Positions 1 to 8,985 of a DNA stretch of 64,000 nt are shown here, in pieces. This DNA is from Pseudocitrobacter cyperus (GTDB lineage: Bacteria; Pseudomonadota; Gammaproteobacteria; Enterobacterales; Enterobacteriaceae). Numbering within the stretch: position 1 is the stretch's first letter; every line of letters starts with the position of its first letter. Location of the stretch: assembly GCF_039889165.1 (NCBI RefSeq), contig NZ_JAYMYY010000002.1:434001-498000 (forward strand), in the 5' to 3' direction. The position numbers and the translations under genes are program-made. The notes under the pieces were generated by a model. It saw nothing but the letters and a program-made list of their open reading frames with translations. It was not told where the DNA came from and made no database searches.

Positions 1-175
1 GGTTTGGCGATACTTTTGCATCAATACGCTCGACCACGCCATCCAGCTCAGAAGCGGCGATAGCCGCGGCCAGCGCCAGAGAAATGGGTTCGGTACACCC
101 CAGCGCAGGTTTAACTTCTTCCTGAATCACGCTGATAAACTGCTGCCATAATGGGTTCAATGATGTTTCAAACAT
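1..175 (-). CDS. cyuA: L-cysteine desulfidase CyuA, 5' end only
   Basis: The N-terminal 58 codons are inside the window and the rest runs off the left edge. The family cleaves L-cysteine to pyruvate, ammonia and sulfide using an iron-sulfur cluster. The visible protein has the family's N-terminal EEVKPALGCTEP block, whose Cys is a probable cluster ligand, and matches E. coli YhaM/CyuA from the start. An ATG two codons upstream (181) sits only two bases from the GAAGG ribosome site, whereas the ATG at 175 is eight bases from it, so 175 is chosen. It follows cyuP by 27 bases on the same strand, so the two form a transporter-enzyme operon. Confidence 0.9.
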   Translation of the reverse strand, partial: MFETSLNPLWQQFISVIQEEVKPALGCTEPISLALAAAIAASELDGVVERIDAKVSPN

Positions 176-202
176 AGCCATAACCTTCACGTATCAGGGA
201 GC

Positions 203-1489
203 TCAGGAGAATGCCAAAATCGGTGAGATGCACAGCAACAAACCAGTGACGATAATGAGGTACAACGACGCTCCTTTGTATTTGTGCAGTGCGGGAACCT
301 TGTAGACCAACAACGCCGGGATCAAACACCCAACCAGGCCAAAAATCGGGCTACAGATGGAAGTGAAACTGAGGATCGGCAGGTTAGTCACCTGTGCCCC
401 CCAGGCCATCAGCACAATCGCCACGCTCACAACCCGACGCAGCAGCACTTTGTTGATCTCCTCTTCTTTACGCGTCCGCAGGAGGAAATTCATCACCAGC
501 CCCATGCATGCCTCGCGAAAACCGAGAAAAACGCCAAAAAACGAAGAGACCACCGCAAAAACGTTGATCACAATACCGGCGACAGTCACCCAATTACCCG
601 GTATATAACGCGCAGTAATTGCCAGAGAGGAGATATTCTCTTTGCTGGCCTCTACGGCCTGCTCATGAGACAGCCCCAGCGAAAAAGAAACCGCGTAAAA
701 AAAGACGATGACAAACAGCAACACAAAAGCGACGCGCATCGCCCGTTGCGCTTTAAAGCGCGCCACTTCAACGGACTGATTCTTCGCGCGGTAGGCGATG
801 ACCATCGGACTCAGTGACTGAATAAACAGAATAGAGGTCAGGGTAAACGGCAATGTCACAATCGCATTTTTGATAAGCGTCCCGATTTCCGGCACGGCCC
901 CAGGATGCTGCCAGTTCCAGTGCGGGATCATCAGTATTCCGAGTATTGCTACCGCCACCAGAACGGTCGTCGCCATAAATCCGGCCAGACTGAAGAGCAA
1001 TTTTTCCCCGGTGGAAGCCATAACCACCAAAATGCAAATAAGGCCTAATCCATAAAGTGGATTCGTCGACAACACACCGTCGGTAACGCCGAAGGTATAC
1101 AGATAAGAGGCGCTGTCATTGGTGATCGCCAGGGTGTACACAAATACCCAAATAATCAACATAATGAAATAGAGAACGCCTAATAGCATCCCTGTATTCT
1201 TACCCAGGTAGCCTGCGATAATATTGGGGTAGTCAGTACACTCTTTTGACTCCACCAGCGTATTAATAAAAAGCTTTTGAAACAGAAACATGGCCGGATA
1301 GCCAACCACCGACGAGAGCAAAAATACCCACAGCCCCATGATGCCGACCTGAACAGGCAAAAACACGATGCCCGCCCCTATCGCCATTCCGATGCTCATG
1401 GTGATCCACCCGATATCAACACTGTCAAAACGTGTCGCATTCCGCCATTCGTTTGCCGTCATCCCCTCCGGGGCAGACGAGCCAGACAT
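203..1489 (-). CDS. cyuP: Cysteine/serine permease CyuP (YhaO/DlsT), HAAAP family
   Basis: Inner-membrane amino acid:proton symporter of the hydroxy/aromatic amino acid permease family, about 428 residues with roughly eleven hydrophobic segments. The core GMAIGAGIVFLPVQVG block near the N-terminus and the C-terminal LHKYKG...SLYLIIVTGLLLC segment match E. coli YhaO (DlsT/CyuP) nearly residue for residue. The longest reading frame starts at 1594, but the ATG at 1489 has a CGAGGAAT ribosome site six bases upstream. ATGs at 1510 and 1504 lack one and give a longer N-terminus, as in E. coli. It leads into cyuA, so it probably imports the cysteine that CyuA degrades. In E. coli the pair lies by the tdc genes; here it sits next to rnpB. 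Confidence 0.9.
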   Translation of the reverse strand: MSGSSAPEGMTANEWRNATRFDSVDIGWITMSIGMAIGAGIVFLPVQVGIMGLWVFLLSSVVGYPAMFLFQKLFINTLVESKECTDYPNIIAGYLGKNTGMLLGVLYFIMLIIWVFVYTLAITNDSASYLYTFGVTDGVLSTNPLYGLGLICILVVMASTGEKLLFSLAGFMATTVLVAVAILGILMIPHWNWQHPGAVPEIGTLIKNAIVTLPFTLTSILFIQSLSPMVIAYRAKNQSVEVARFKAQRAMRVAFVLLFVIVFFYAVSFSLGLSHEQAVEASKENISSLAITARYIPGNWVTVAGIVINVFAVVSSFFGVFLGFREACMGLVMNFLLRTRKEEEINKVLLRRVVSVAIVLMAWGAQVTNLPILSFTSICSPIFGLVGCLIPALLVYKVPALHKYKGASLYLIIVTGLLLCISPILAFS

Positions 1490-1714
1490 TGTATTCCTCG
1501 CCATTTCCATACGTTTACGCTCATGTGTGTAGGGTTTTATTATTTTCGTTCCACTCCGGGGCGATGTGGGGAACGTGCGCTGCAGGCAAGTCATTAGAAT
1601 GAGAAAATCATACGCGCGGGAAGGGAGAAAGTCTTACCAATAACAAGCATATAGTTTCACCTTGTAAATAATATTTTTCTATTTACCTGATTAAATATGC
1701 TGTTATTTTCTCTA

Positions 1715-1730
1715 TTTGAATGCGATCACA
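1715..1730. promoter_or_regulatory. Candidate CRP site upstream of cyuP
   Basis: On the minus strand the stretch reads TGTGATCGCATTCAAA, an intact TGTGA half-site and a partial second half-site around a six-base spacer. It lies about 230 bases before the cyuP start in an AT-rich region with no gene. Control of an amino-acid catabolic operon by cAMP-CRP is plausible but inferred. A second inverted repeat (AATAC-CATCAC/GTGATG-TATT, 1766-1787) just upstream could be an operator. The remaining 1490-1806 stretch shows no further feature. Confidence 0.4.
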
Positions 1731-1806
1731 ACAAAATAATAGTAAGAGTATTAATACAGCAACTAAATACCATCACAGTGATGTATTCATTTTACTCCTA
1801 AAATGC

Positions 1807-1830
1807 AAAAACCCGCCGAAGCGGGTTTTT
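1807..1830 (-). terminator. Intrinsic terminator of rnpB
   Basis: Hairpin CCCGC-CGAA-GCGGG (1812-1825) flanked by A and T runs. Read on the minus strand it follows the mature 3' end of RNase P RNA by about ten bases and ends in a U-tract. The T run on the other side could also stop plus-strand transcription. Confidence 0.9.
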
Positions 1831-1840
1831 GCATAAAAAA

Positions 1841-2220
<380 letters not shown>

Positions 2221-2228
2221 GGCGCGAA

Positions 2229-2256
2229 GTATAGAGGGTTTGCGCGCCCTTGTCAC
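2229..2256 (-). promoter_or_regulatory. rnpB sigma-70 promoter
   Basis: Minus strand: -35 GTGACA (2256-2251), 16-base spacer, -10 TATACT (2234-2229), followed by a GC-rich CGCGCC discriminator and the RNA start at 2220. The GC-rich discriminator is typical of stringently controlled stable-RNA promoters. The -35 hexamer overlaps the garK stop codon. Confidence 0.8.
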
Positions 2257-3398
2257 CCCGCACTGCGCATTCCGACCGCAAGCGTAGCCGCAACGTTGCG
2301 CGAAGCGCGATAAATATTGTCGTATGCGCCCCTGAAGGCTTCTTCCAGCGAACCGATGCTGGTCAGTACGCTGAATACCGCATCGATACCATATTGATGA
2401 ACCACGCCGACATCGCTCGTCAGGCTACCCGCAATGCCAATGACCGGTTTATGGTACTTCTTCGCCACACTCGCCACCCCGACCGGCACTTTACCGTGAA
2501 TACTCTGGCTGTCGATACGCCCTTCGCCAGTGACCACCAGCGTACAATCGTGGATATGCTCTTCCAGATTCAGCGCCGTAGTGACAATCTCAATGCCGCT
2601 TTTTAGTTCTGCACCAAGAAAAGCCATCAGCGCAGCCCCCATGCCGCCCGCCGCCCCCGCACCAGGAACCCCTTTGACTTCAACGTGCAGCGATTTTCTG
2701 ATGATATCGGCGTAGTGGGACAGGTTGTCATCAAGCTCGTGGATCATCGCCTCACTGGCACCTTTCTGCGGGCCGAAGATACGTGATGCGCCGTTATCGC
2801 CAACCAGCGGATTAGTGACGTCACAGGCAACGCGGATGGTACAATTTTTGATGCGTGGATCGAGGCCCGAGATATCAATCGTGTTCAGGCTGTTAAGGCA
2901 ACCGCCGCCAAAACCAATTTCGGTACCGTTCGCGTCGTGAAGTTTCGCCCCCAACGCCTGTACCATGCCTGCGCCGCCATCGTTAGTGGCGCTGCCGCCA
3001 ATGCCGATAATGATGCTGGTTGCGCCGCTCTCCAGCGCCTGCAAAATCAGTTCACCGGTGCCGCGCGAGGTCGTCACCAGCGGGTTACGCTTTTCTGCTG
3101 GTACAAGCGCCAGGCCACTGGCGGCGGCCATTTCGATAAATGCCGTTTTACCGTCGCCGGAGATCCCCCAGCATGCTGTCACCTTCTCGCCCAGCGGGCC
3201 GGTGACAACGGCAGAGCGCTCAGATCCCTGGGTGGCGGCAATCATCGCTTCCACCGTTCCTTCGCCGCCGTCAGCGACCGGAACAGACACATACTGCGCA
3301 TCAGGAAAGATTTCCCGAAATCCTTTTTCTATCGCCTGAGCTACCTCGCTGGCAGAAAGGCTTTCTTTATAAGAGTCTGGGGCGATTACGATTTTCAT
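2253..3398 (-). CDS. garK: Glycerate 2-kinase GarK
   Basis: Phosphorylates D-glycerate to 2-phosphoglycerate, the last step of galactarate/glucarate breakdown, feeding glycolysis. At 381 residues it has the same length as E. coli GarK. The family signature segments are visible: N-terminal IVIAPDSYKESLSA, the VADGGEGTVEA block, GIGGSATNDGG in the middle and VVTGEGRIDSQS near residue 290. It is the promoter-distal gene of garPLRK and its stop overlaps the rnpB promoter. A REP element separates it from garR. Confidence 0.97.
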   Translation of the reverse strand: MKIVIAPDSYKESLSASEVAQAIEKGFREIFPDAQYVSVPVADGGEGTVEAMIAATQGSERSAVVTGPLGEKVTACWGISGDGKTAFIEMAAASGLALVPAEKRNPLVTTSRGTGELILQALESGATSIIIGIGGSATNDGGAGMVQALGAKLHDANGTEIGFGGGCLNSLNTIDISGLDPRIKNCTIRVACDVTNPLVGDNGASRIFGPQKGASEAMIHELDDNLSHYADIIRKSLHVEVKGVPGAGAAGGMGAALMAFLGAELKSGIEIVTTALNLEEHIHDCTLVVTGEGRIDSQSIHGKVPVGVASVAKKYHKPVIGIAGSLTSDVGVVHQYGIDAVFSVLTSIGSLEEAFRGAYDNIYRASRNVAATLAVGMRSAG

Positions 3399-3442
3399 AT
3401 CATTAGCCTGTTACTGCACAACGCCAGTTGGCATTTTACCCG

Positions 3443-3473
3443 TGTAGGCCCGGACGCTGCACACCATCCGGGC
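3443..3473. repeat. REP (palindromic unit) element
   Basis: GTAGGCCCGGACG...CCATCCGGGC is an imperfect palindrome of REP type, between garR and garK within one operon. Such elements usually protect upstream mRNA from 3' exonucleases, which here would favour garPLR over garK. Confidence 0.75.
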
Positions 3474-3482
3474 TGGACGTCA

Positions 3483-4373
3483 TTAGCGGGTGACTTCTAC
3501 TTTCGCCAGTTTTTCGTAGTAGCACGCCAGAGCGCTGTGATCCGCCGTTCCCATGCCATCGGCACGTAGTGCCTGCATCATCTCCATGACGGCGGCAGTC
3601 AGCGGCAGTTGCGCGCCTACACCGTGAGAGGTATCCAGCGCGTTGGCCAGATCTTTTATATGCAGGTCAATGCGGAAACCTGGTTTGAAATTCCGATCCA
3701 TCACCATCGGCGCTTTCGCATCCAGCACGGTGCTACCCGCCAGACCACCGCGAATCGCCTGGTAAACCAGCTCCGGGTTTACGCCCGCTTTGGTTGCCAG
3801 GGTTAATGCTTCAGACATCGCCGCAATGTTTAGCGCCACAATGACCTGGTTTGCCAGCTTGGTAACGTTACCCGCACCGATTTCACCTGTGTGCACCACC
3901 GAGCCCGCCATTGCTTTCATCAGGTCGTAATATTTGTCGAAGAGGGCTTTGTCGCCGCCAACCATGACGGACAACGTGCCATCAACCGCTTTCGGTTCAC
4001 CGCCGCTCACCGGCGCATCCAGCATCTCCACGCCTTTCGTTTTTAGCGCTTCGCTAATTTCACGGCTCGCCAGCGGGGCAATAGAACTCATGTCGATAAG
4101 CACAGTGCCGGGCTTCGCCCCTTCGATAATTCCGCCTTCACCCAGCGCAACCTCTTTTACGTTGGGAGAGTTCGGCAGCATGGTGATAATCACATCGCAC
4201 TGTTCAGCAATCGCTTTAGCCGTGGTGGCGGTTTCAGCGCCTGCGGCGATCAGTTCAGCAACCGCTTCCGGGTTATGGTCGGAAACCACCAGCGAGTAAC
4301 CGGCTTTAATGAGGTTTTTACTCATTGGTTTACCCATAATGCCCAGGCCAATAAAACCAACTTTCATCGTCAT
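3483..4373 (-). CDS. garR: Tartronate semialdehyde reductase GarR
   Basis: NAD(P)H-dependent reduction of tartronate semialdehyde to D-glycerate. This 296-residue member of the beta-hydroxyacid dehydrogenase family has an N-terminal Rossmann motif GLGIMG (residues 9-14), the substrate-binding DAPVSGGEPKA block near residue 125 and the catalytic-lysine block GNVTKLANQ near residue 170. E. coli GarR begins two codons later; the ATG at 4373 is chosen because a GAGAG site lies at normal spacing. It acts between GarL, which makes the semialdehyde, and GarK. Confidence 0.97.
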   Translation of the reverse strand: MTMKVGFIGLGIMGKPMSKNLIKAGYSLVVSDHNPEAVAELIAAGAETATTAKAIAEQCDVIITMLPNSPNVKEVALGEGGIIEGAKPGTVLIDMSSIAPLASREISEALKTKGVEMLDAPVSGGEPKAVDGTLSVMVGGDKALFDKYYDLMKAMAGSVVHTGEIGAGNVTKLANQVIVALNIAAMSEALTLATKAGVNPELVYQAIRGGLAGSTVLDAKAPMVMDRNFKPGFRIDLHIKDLANALDTSHGVGAQLPLTAAVMEMMQALRADGMGTADHSALACYYEKLAKVEVTR

Positions 4374-4403
4374 AATTGTGTCTCTCTCTTGTTGCAGTGG
4401 TGG

Positions 4404-5177
4404 TTATTTTTTAAAGGAATCAGCCAGTTTTTGCGTGGCACTTCGGAAAACGCCGAGATCGCTGCCGACGGCAACAAACGTTGCGCCCCACTCCAGGTAA
4501 CGGCGCGCATCGGCTTCTACCGGCGCCAGAATGCCGCTCGGTTTCCCGTGTGCTTTGGCACGAGCAAAAATGTGCGCGATGGCTTTCTGCACGTCAGGAT
4601 GCGAAGCATTGCCGAGGTGGCCCAATGCTGCTGCCAGGTCGCTTGGGCCGACGAAGATGCCATCCACACCGTCGGTCGCGGCGATAGCGTCAACGTTATC
4701 CACACCCTGCTGGCTCTCGATTTGCACCAGGATGGTGATGTTCTTGTTCGACTGCGCAAAGTAGTCAGGCACTGTGCCAAACATATTGGCGCGGTGAGAT
4801 ACTGAAACGCCGCGAATGCCTTCCGGCGGATAACGAGTGGACGCAACGGCCTGTACAGCGTGTTCTTCCGTTTCCACGAACGGGATCAGGAAGTTATAAA
4901 ATCCGATGTCCAGCAGGCGCTTGATAATCACCGGCTCGTTAGTCGGCACACGAACAACCGGCGCACTGCTGCTGCCTTTCAGCGCCATCAACTGGGGAAT
5001 GAAGGTGGAGATATCGTTTGGCGCATGTTCGCCGTCCAGCACCAGCCAGTCGAACCCGGCCAGGCCCAGCACTTCAGTGCTGATAGGGCTTGCCAGCGCA
5101 GACCAGCAGCCAATTTGAATCTGTCTGGCGGCCAGCGCGGCCTTGAATTTATTCGGGAAGATATCGTTATTCATCAC
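4404..5177 (-). CDS. garL: 5-keto-4-deoxy-D-glucarate aldolase GarL
   Basis: Class II (metal-dependent) HpcH/HpaI-family aldolase that splits 5-keto-4-deoxy-glucarate into pyruvate and tartronate semialdehyde. The 257-residue protein carries the LDGEHAP motif with the catalytic His near residue 51, LIPFVET, and the GPSDLAAALGH signature. E. coli GarL is 256 residues and starts at the second Met here (5174). It sits between garP and garR with gaps of about 25-30 bases, so it belongs to the same transcript. Confidence 0.96.
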   Translation of the reverse strand: MMNNDIFPNKFKAALAARQIQIGCWSALASPISTEVLGLAGFDWLVLDGEHAPNDISTFIPQLMALKGSSSAPVVRVPTNEPVIIKRLLDIGFYNFLIPFVETEEHAVQAVASTRYPPEGIRGVSVSHRANMFGTVPDYFAQSNKNITILVQIESQQGVDNVDAIAATDGVDGIFVGPSDLAAALGHLGNASHPDVQKAIAHIFARAKAHGKPSGILAPVEADARRYLEWGATFVAVGSDLGVFRSATQKLADSFKK

Positions 5178-5202
5178 TTATACCTTGTCTCTTAACCGTT
5201 AA

Positions 5203-6534
5203 TTATTTCTGCAATTCCATACGCTTGATGTCGCCGACGACAAACAGGTAGCAAAACATCGCCATCAGTGCCGAACAGCCGACGAAGACCAACGCGGCGT
5301 TAAAGGAGTGCAGTTCACTAACCAGATAACCAATGACCAGCGGAGTGACAATGGAGGCTACGTTGCCAAACACGTTAAATACCCCGCCGCACAGGCCTAC
5401 AATCTCTTTTGGCGCAGTATCGGAAATCACCGGCCAGCCCAGCGCGCCAAATCCTTTACCGAAGAAGGCCAGCGCCATCAGTGTCACCACCAGCGCGGTG
5501 TTATCGGTGTAGTTACACAGGATGATGGTCGACGCCAACAACATACCCAGTACAATCGGTAACTTACGCGCTAACGTAATGGTGGCCCCGCGTTTAATCA
5601 GATAATCCGAGAACACGCCACCCAGTACACCACCGGCGAACCCGCACAGTGCCGGAATCGATGCCACCAGGCCCACTTTCAGAATCGACATCCCTTTTTC
5701 CTGCACCAGATAGATCGGGAACCAGGTGAGGAAGAACCAGGTGATGGTGTTGATAAAGTATTGCCCGAAGAACACCCCCAGCATCATGCGGTTGCTCAAC
5801 AACTGCTTGATGTAATGGAGTTTTGGCCCCTGTGTCGTGCTGCCTGGCTTTTTGTGGTCCATGTCGACCACTGCGCCATTTTCGGAGATAAACTTCAGCT
5901 CCTCCGCCGACATGCGTGGGTGGTCGGTCGGGTTATGAATGAGCTTGATCCACAGCGCAGTAAGGACAAAACCAATCACCCCCATCACGGTAAAGACGTG
6001 TTCCCAGCCCCATGCGAAGGTCAGCCAGCCCAGCAGCGGCGAGAAGAGCGCCAGTGAGAAATACTGCGCTGAGTTAAAGATTGCGGACGCGGTGCCGCGC
6101 TCTTTGGTCGGGAACCAGGCCGCCACAATGCGGGCGTTCGCCGGGAAGGATGGCGCCTCGGAGAAACCCAGCATAAAACGCATAAAGAACATAGAAATGC
6201 CGGCCCATGCCAGCGGGAACATATCCACAAAGCCCTGCAGGAAGGTAAACAGTGACCAGAAGAAGAGGCTGTAGGAGTAAACTTTCTTCGAGCCGAATTT
6301 ATCGAGTAGCCAGCCGCCTGGAATTTGCATTAGCAGGTAAGCCCAGCCAAACGCAGAGAAGATATAGCCCATGGAAACTGCGCTCAGCTGCAGCTCTTTT
6401 GCCACTTCGGTACCCGCAATGGATAAAGTGGCGCGATCCGCGTAGTTAACGGCAGTAACAATAAAGATGATTAATAAAATTAAATATCGGGTTGGCACAA
6501 TTTTTTTCGATTCGACAGCAGTATCCAGCATCAT
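5203..6534 (-). CDS. garP: Galactarate/glucarate/glycerate transporter GarP
   Basis: Proton-coupled symporter of the anion:cation symporter branch of the major facilitator superfamily, in the inner membrane. The 443-residue protein has about 12 hydrophobic segments. It shows the N-half MFS block GGWLLDKFGSKKV after the second helix and is almost identical to E. coli GarP throughout. First gene of garPLRK, transcribed away from garD across a 404-bp control region. Expected to be activated by CdaR, which is not encoded in this window. Confidence 0.97.
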   Translation of the reverse strand: MMLDTAVESKKIVPTRYLILLIIFIVTAVNYADRATLSIAGTEVAKELQLSAVSMGYIFSAFGWAYLLMQIPGGWLLDKFGSKKVYSYSLFFWSLFTFLQGFVDMFPLAWAGISMFFMRFMLGFSEAPSFPANARIVAAWFPTKERGTASAIFNSAQYFSLALFSPLLGWLTFAWGWEHVFTVMGVIGFVLTALWIKLIHNPTDHPRMSAEELKFISENGAVVDMDHKKPGSTTQGPKLHYIKQLLSNRMMLGVFFGQYFINTITWFFLTWFPIYLVQEKGMSILKVGLVASIPALCGFAGGVLGGVFSDYLIKRGATITLARKLPIVLGMLLASTIILCNYTDNTALVVTLMALAFFGKGFGALGWPVISDTAPKEIVGLCGGVFNVFGNVASIVTPLVIGYLVSELHSFNAALVFVGCSALMAMFCYLFVVGDIKRMELQK

Positions 6535-6796
6535 TTTATTTATCCTCGGGTACAGAGTGCCTTATATTATTTATTTTGTACGAAGACATATTTCACTGGT
6601 TATTTATTATCGAATATCTAACCAGACACAATGAAATCGTGATTCAGTATAATCAGCATCGCTGGCCTGCACACTGTGCATTTCCACAATTTGAATATTT
6701 TAATAACGCATACTATTGAGCATATGCCCATCACCATGGGCGCTAATGCACAGATTTACGTATTGCCCGTCCTGTCAGAGATGAGAGGACATTAAG

Positions 6797-6814
6797 TGGT
6801 GATCTAAGTCACAT
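6797..6814. promoter_or_regulatory. garP-garD divergent control region with candidate CRP site
   Basis: The gap 6535-6938 holds no gene. GGTGATCTAAGTCACA has both CRP half-sites (GTGA and TCACA) around a six-base spacer. A separate perfect palindrome GCCCAT-CACC-ATGGGC lies at 6726-6741 and could be an operator for CdaR, the known diacid-sugar activator of gar genes; that link is inference. The rest is AT-rich promoter-like DNA. Confidence 0.5.
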
Positions 6815-6938
6815 TTTTACCCGCAAACTCCTGACATTCTTGATGCCATCACGCGGTGTATTAATTTTGCTTCGTCAGAAAGCGATACCCTTTATTGTAA
6901 ATTTTAAGGTTTACCACCTGGCTGGAGAATACTGGACA

Positions 6939-8510
6939 ATGGCTAACATCGAAATAAGGCAAGACGCGCCAAAAGCATTTTATATAAAAGTGCACGATAC
7001 AGATAATGTCGCGATTATTGTCAATGATAATGGCTTAAAGGCAGGAACGCGCTTTCCTGATGGCCTGGAGTTAATTGAACATATTCCGCAAGGCCATAAG
7101 GTGGCATTAGTGGATATTCCTCTTAACGGCGAAATCATCCGCTATGGTGAAGTCATTGGCTACGCCGTGCGCGACATCGTCAAAGGCAGTTGGATTGACG
7201 AGTCTACTGTCGCACTACCGGAAGCGCCGCCGCTAAATACCCTGCCGCTGGCGACCAAAGTACCGGAGCCGCTGCCCGCGCTTGAGGGCTACACCTTTGA
7301 GGGCTATCGCAACGCCGATGGCAGCGTGGGGACGAAAAACCTGCTGGGGATCTCCACCAGCGTCCACTGCGTCGCAGGTGTCGTTGATTATGTCGTCAAA
7401 ATTATCGAACGCGACCTGCTGCCGAAATATCCCAACGTGGATGGTGTTGTCGGCCTGAATCATCTCTACGGCTGCGGCGTGGCGATTAATGCACCTGCCG
7501 CTATCGTCCCCATCCGCACGATCCACAATATCGCCCTGAACCCGAACTTTGGCGGCGAAGTGATGGTGATTGGCCTCGGCTGCGAAAAACTCCAGCCGGA
7601 ACGCCTGCTCGAAGGTACGCCGGACGTAAATGCCATCCCGGTCGACAGCGCCAGCATTGTGCGTTTGCAGGATGAACAGCACGTCGGTTTTAAATCGATG
7701 GTTGATGATATTTTGCAGGTGGCTGAACGTCACCTGAAAAAACTGAACGCGCGCCAGCGTGAGACCTGCCCGGCATCTGAACTGGTCGTCGGCATGCAGT
7801 GCGGCGGCAGCGATGCATTCTCAGGCGTGACGGCGAACCCGGCTGTAGGTTACGCCTCCGATCTGCTGGTGCGCTGCGGCGCAACCGTGATGTTCTCAGA
7901 GGTGACTGAAGTACGTGATGCTATCCACCTGCTGACGCCCCGCGCCATTAACGAAGAGGTCGGGAAACGTCTGCTGGAAGAGATGGCCTGGTATGATAAC
8001 TATCTTGATATGGGCAAAACTGACCGCAGCGCCAACCCGTCCCCCGGCAACAAAAAAGGCGGGCTGGCAAACGTAGTGGAAAAAGCGCTCGGCTCGATTG
8101 CCAAATCAGGCAAAAGCGCGATTGTGGAAGTGCTCTCGCCCGGTCAACGCCCAACCAAACGCGGGCTGATCTACGCGGCAACGCCCGCCAGCGATTTTGT
8201 CTGTGGCACACAGCAGGTGGCTTCCGGCATTACGGTGCAGGTGTTCACCACCGGGCGCGGTACGCCTTACGGTTTGATGGCCGTTCCGGTTATTAAGATG
8301 GCGACACGTACTGAACTGGCAAACCGCTGGTATGACTTAATGGACATCAACGCTGGCACCATCGCCACCGGGGAAGAAACGATTGAGGATGTGGGCTGGA
8401 AGCTGTTCCAGTTCATTCTGGATGTCGCCAGCGGGAAGAAAAAAACCTTCTCGGATCAGTGGGGGTTGCATAACCAGTTGGCTGTTTTTAACCCGGCACC
8501 AGTGACCTGA
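6939..8510 (+). CDS. garD: Galactarate dehydratase GarD
   Basis: Removes water from galactarate to give 5-keto-4-deoxy-D-glucarate, the first committed step of the pathway completed by GarL, GarR and GarK. The 523 residues from MANIEIRQ match E. coli GarD in length and sequence. They comprise an N-terminal SAF-like domain (about 1-105), then the UxaA-family core with the NLLGISTSVHC, GLNHLYGCG and GMQCGGSDAFSG blocks containing probable metal-ligand Cys/His. An upstream extension of 33 codons is not conserved and is left out. A strong terminator follows 24 bases after the stop. Confidence 0.97.
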   Translation: MANIEIRQDAPKAFYIKVHDTDNVAIIVNDNGLKAGTRFPDGLELIEHIPQGHKVALVDIPLNGEIIRYGEVIGYAVRDIVKGSWIDESTVALPEAPPLNTLPLATKVPEPLPALEGYTFEGYRNADGSVGTKNLLGISTSVHCVAGVVDYVVKIIERDLLPKYPNVDGVVGLNHLYGCGVAINAPAAIVPIRTIHNIALNPNFGGEVMVIGLGCEKLQPERLLEGTPDVNAIPVDSASIVRLQDEQHVGFKSMVDDILQVAERHLKKLNARQRETCPASELVVGMQCGGSDAFSGVTANPAVGYASDLLVRCGATVMFSEVTEVRDAIHLLTPRAINEEVGKRLLEEMAWYDNYLDMGKTDRSANPSPGNKKGGLANVVEKALGSIAKSGKSAIVEVLSPGQRPTKRGLIYAATPASDFVCGTQQVASGITVQVFTTGRGTPYGLMAVPVIKMATRTELANRWYDLMDINAGTIATGEETIEDVGWKLFQFILDVASGKKKTFSDQWGLHNQLAVFNPAPVT

Positions 8511-8533
8511 TATCCTTCTGGTATATTCCTCGC

Positions 8534-8560
8534 AAAACATGGCTTTAGGGCCATGTTTTT
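8534..8560 (+). terminator. Intrinsic terminator after garD
   Basis: Perfect hairpin AACATGGC-TTTAGG-GCCATGTT followed by a T run. The following 8561-8985 stretch contains no convincing gene. It holds only short unconserved frames and no clear promoter for the peroxidase gene. Confidence 0.9.
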
Positions 8561-8985
8561 ATTGCCTGCCATCTCTTTGCTCGCTGGCGAGTAAGCCACG
8601 GTGTCAGGAGCGCGCATAATCGTACCCTTCATATTTAGCGATCTTCCGGCATGCTCAGCCGCCAACGAAGCAGTACTAATAACGTATTATTTTCAGGGTT
8701 GTTTCCTAAACTTTTTTATTACCGATTTTAGTGTGGCTATTGCTTTAATCAATGTCAGGGGGATCGCTTGCCTAAAGCCAGCTATCACATTGGCAAAGTA
8801 AGTCGTCGCGATTTTCCAGTGGGGGCTGAGCATCTCCATTATAGGGTCTTTTTGTAAAGTGAAGGGGGATTCAGGAGCCGCTCTGCCTGTACGCTCAGTT
8901 AGTCATTCCAGGCGTGTAATCCGAATGCCGCGTTCCGGCTCCGCCTTTTCGTGCCTTTTCATCATCATGATTGAGAGAAATGAAA

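Noticed and set aside
8601..8801. 66-codon frame upstream of the peroxidase
   Set aside because: No homology recognised, no ribosome-binding site and poor composition; treated as noncoding.
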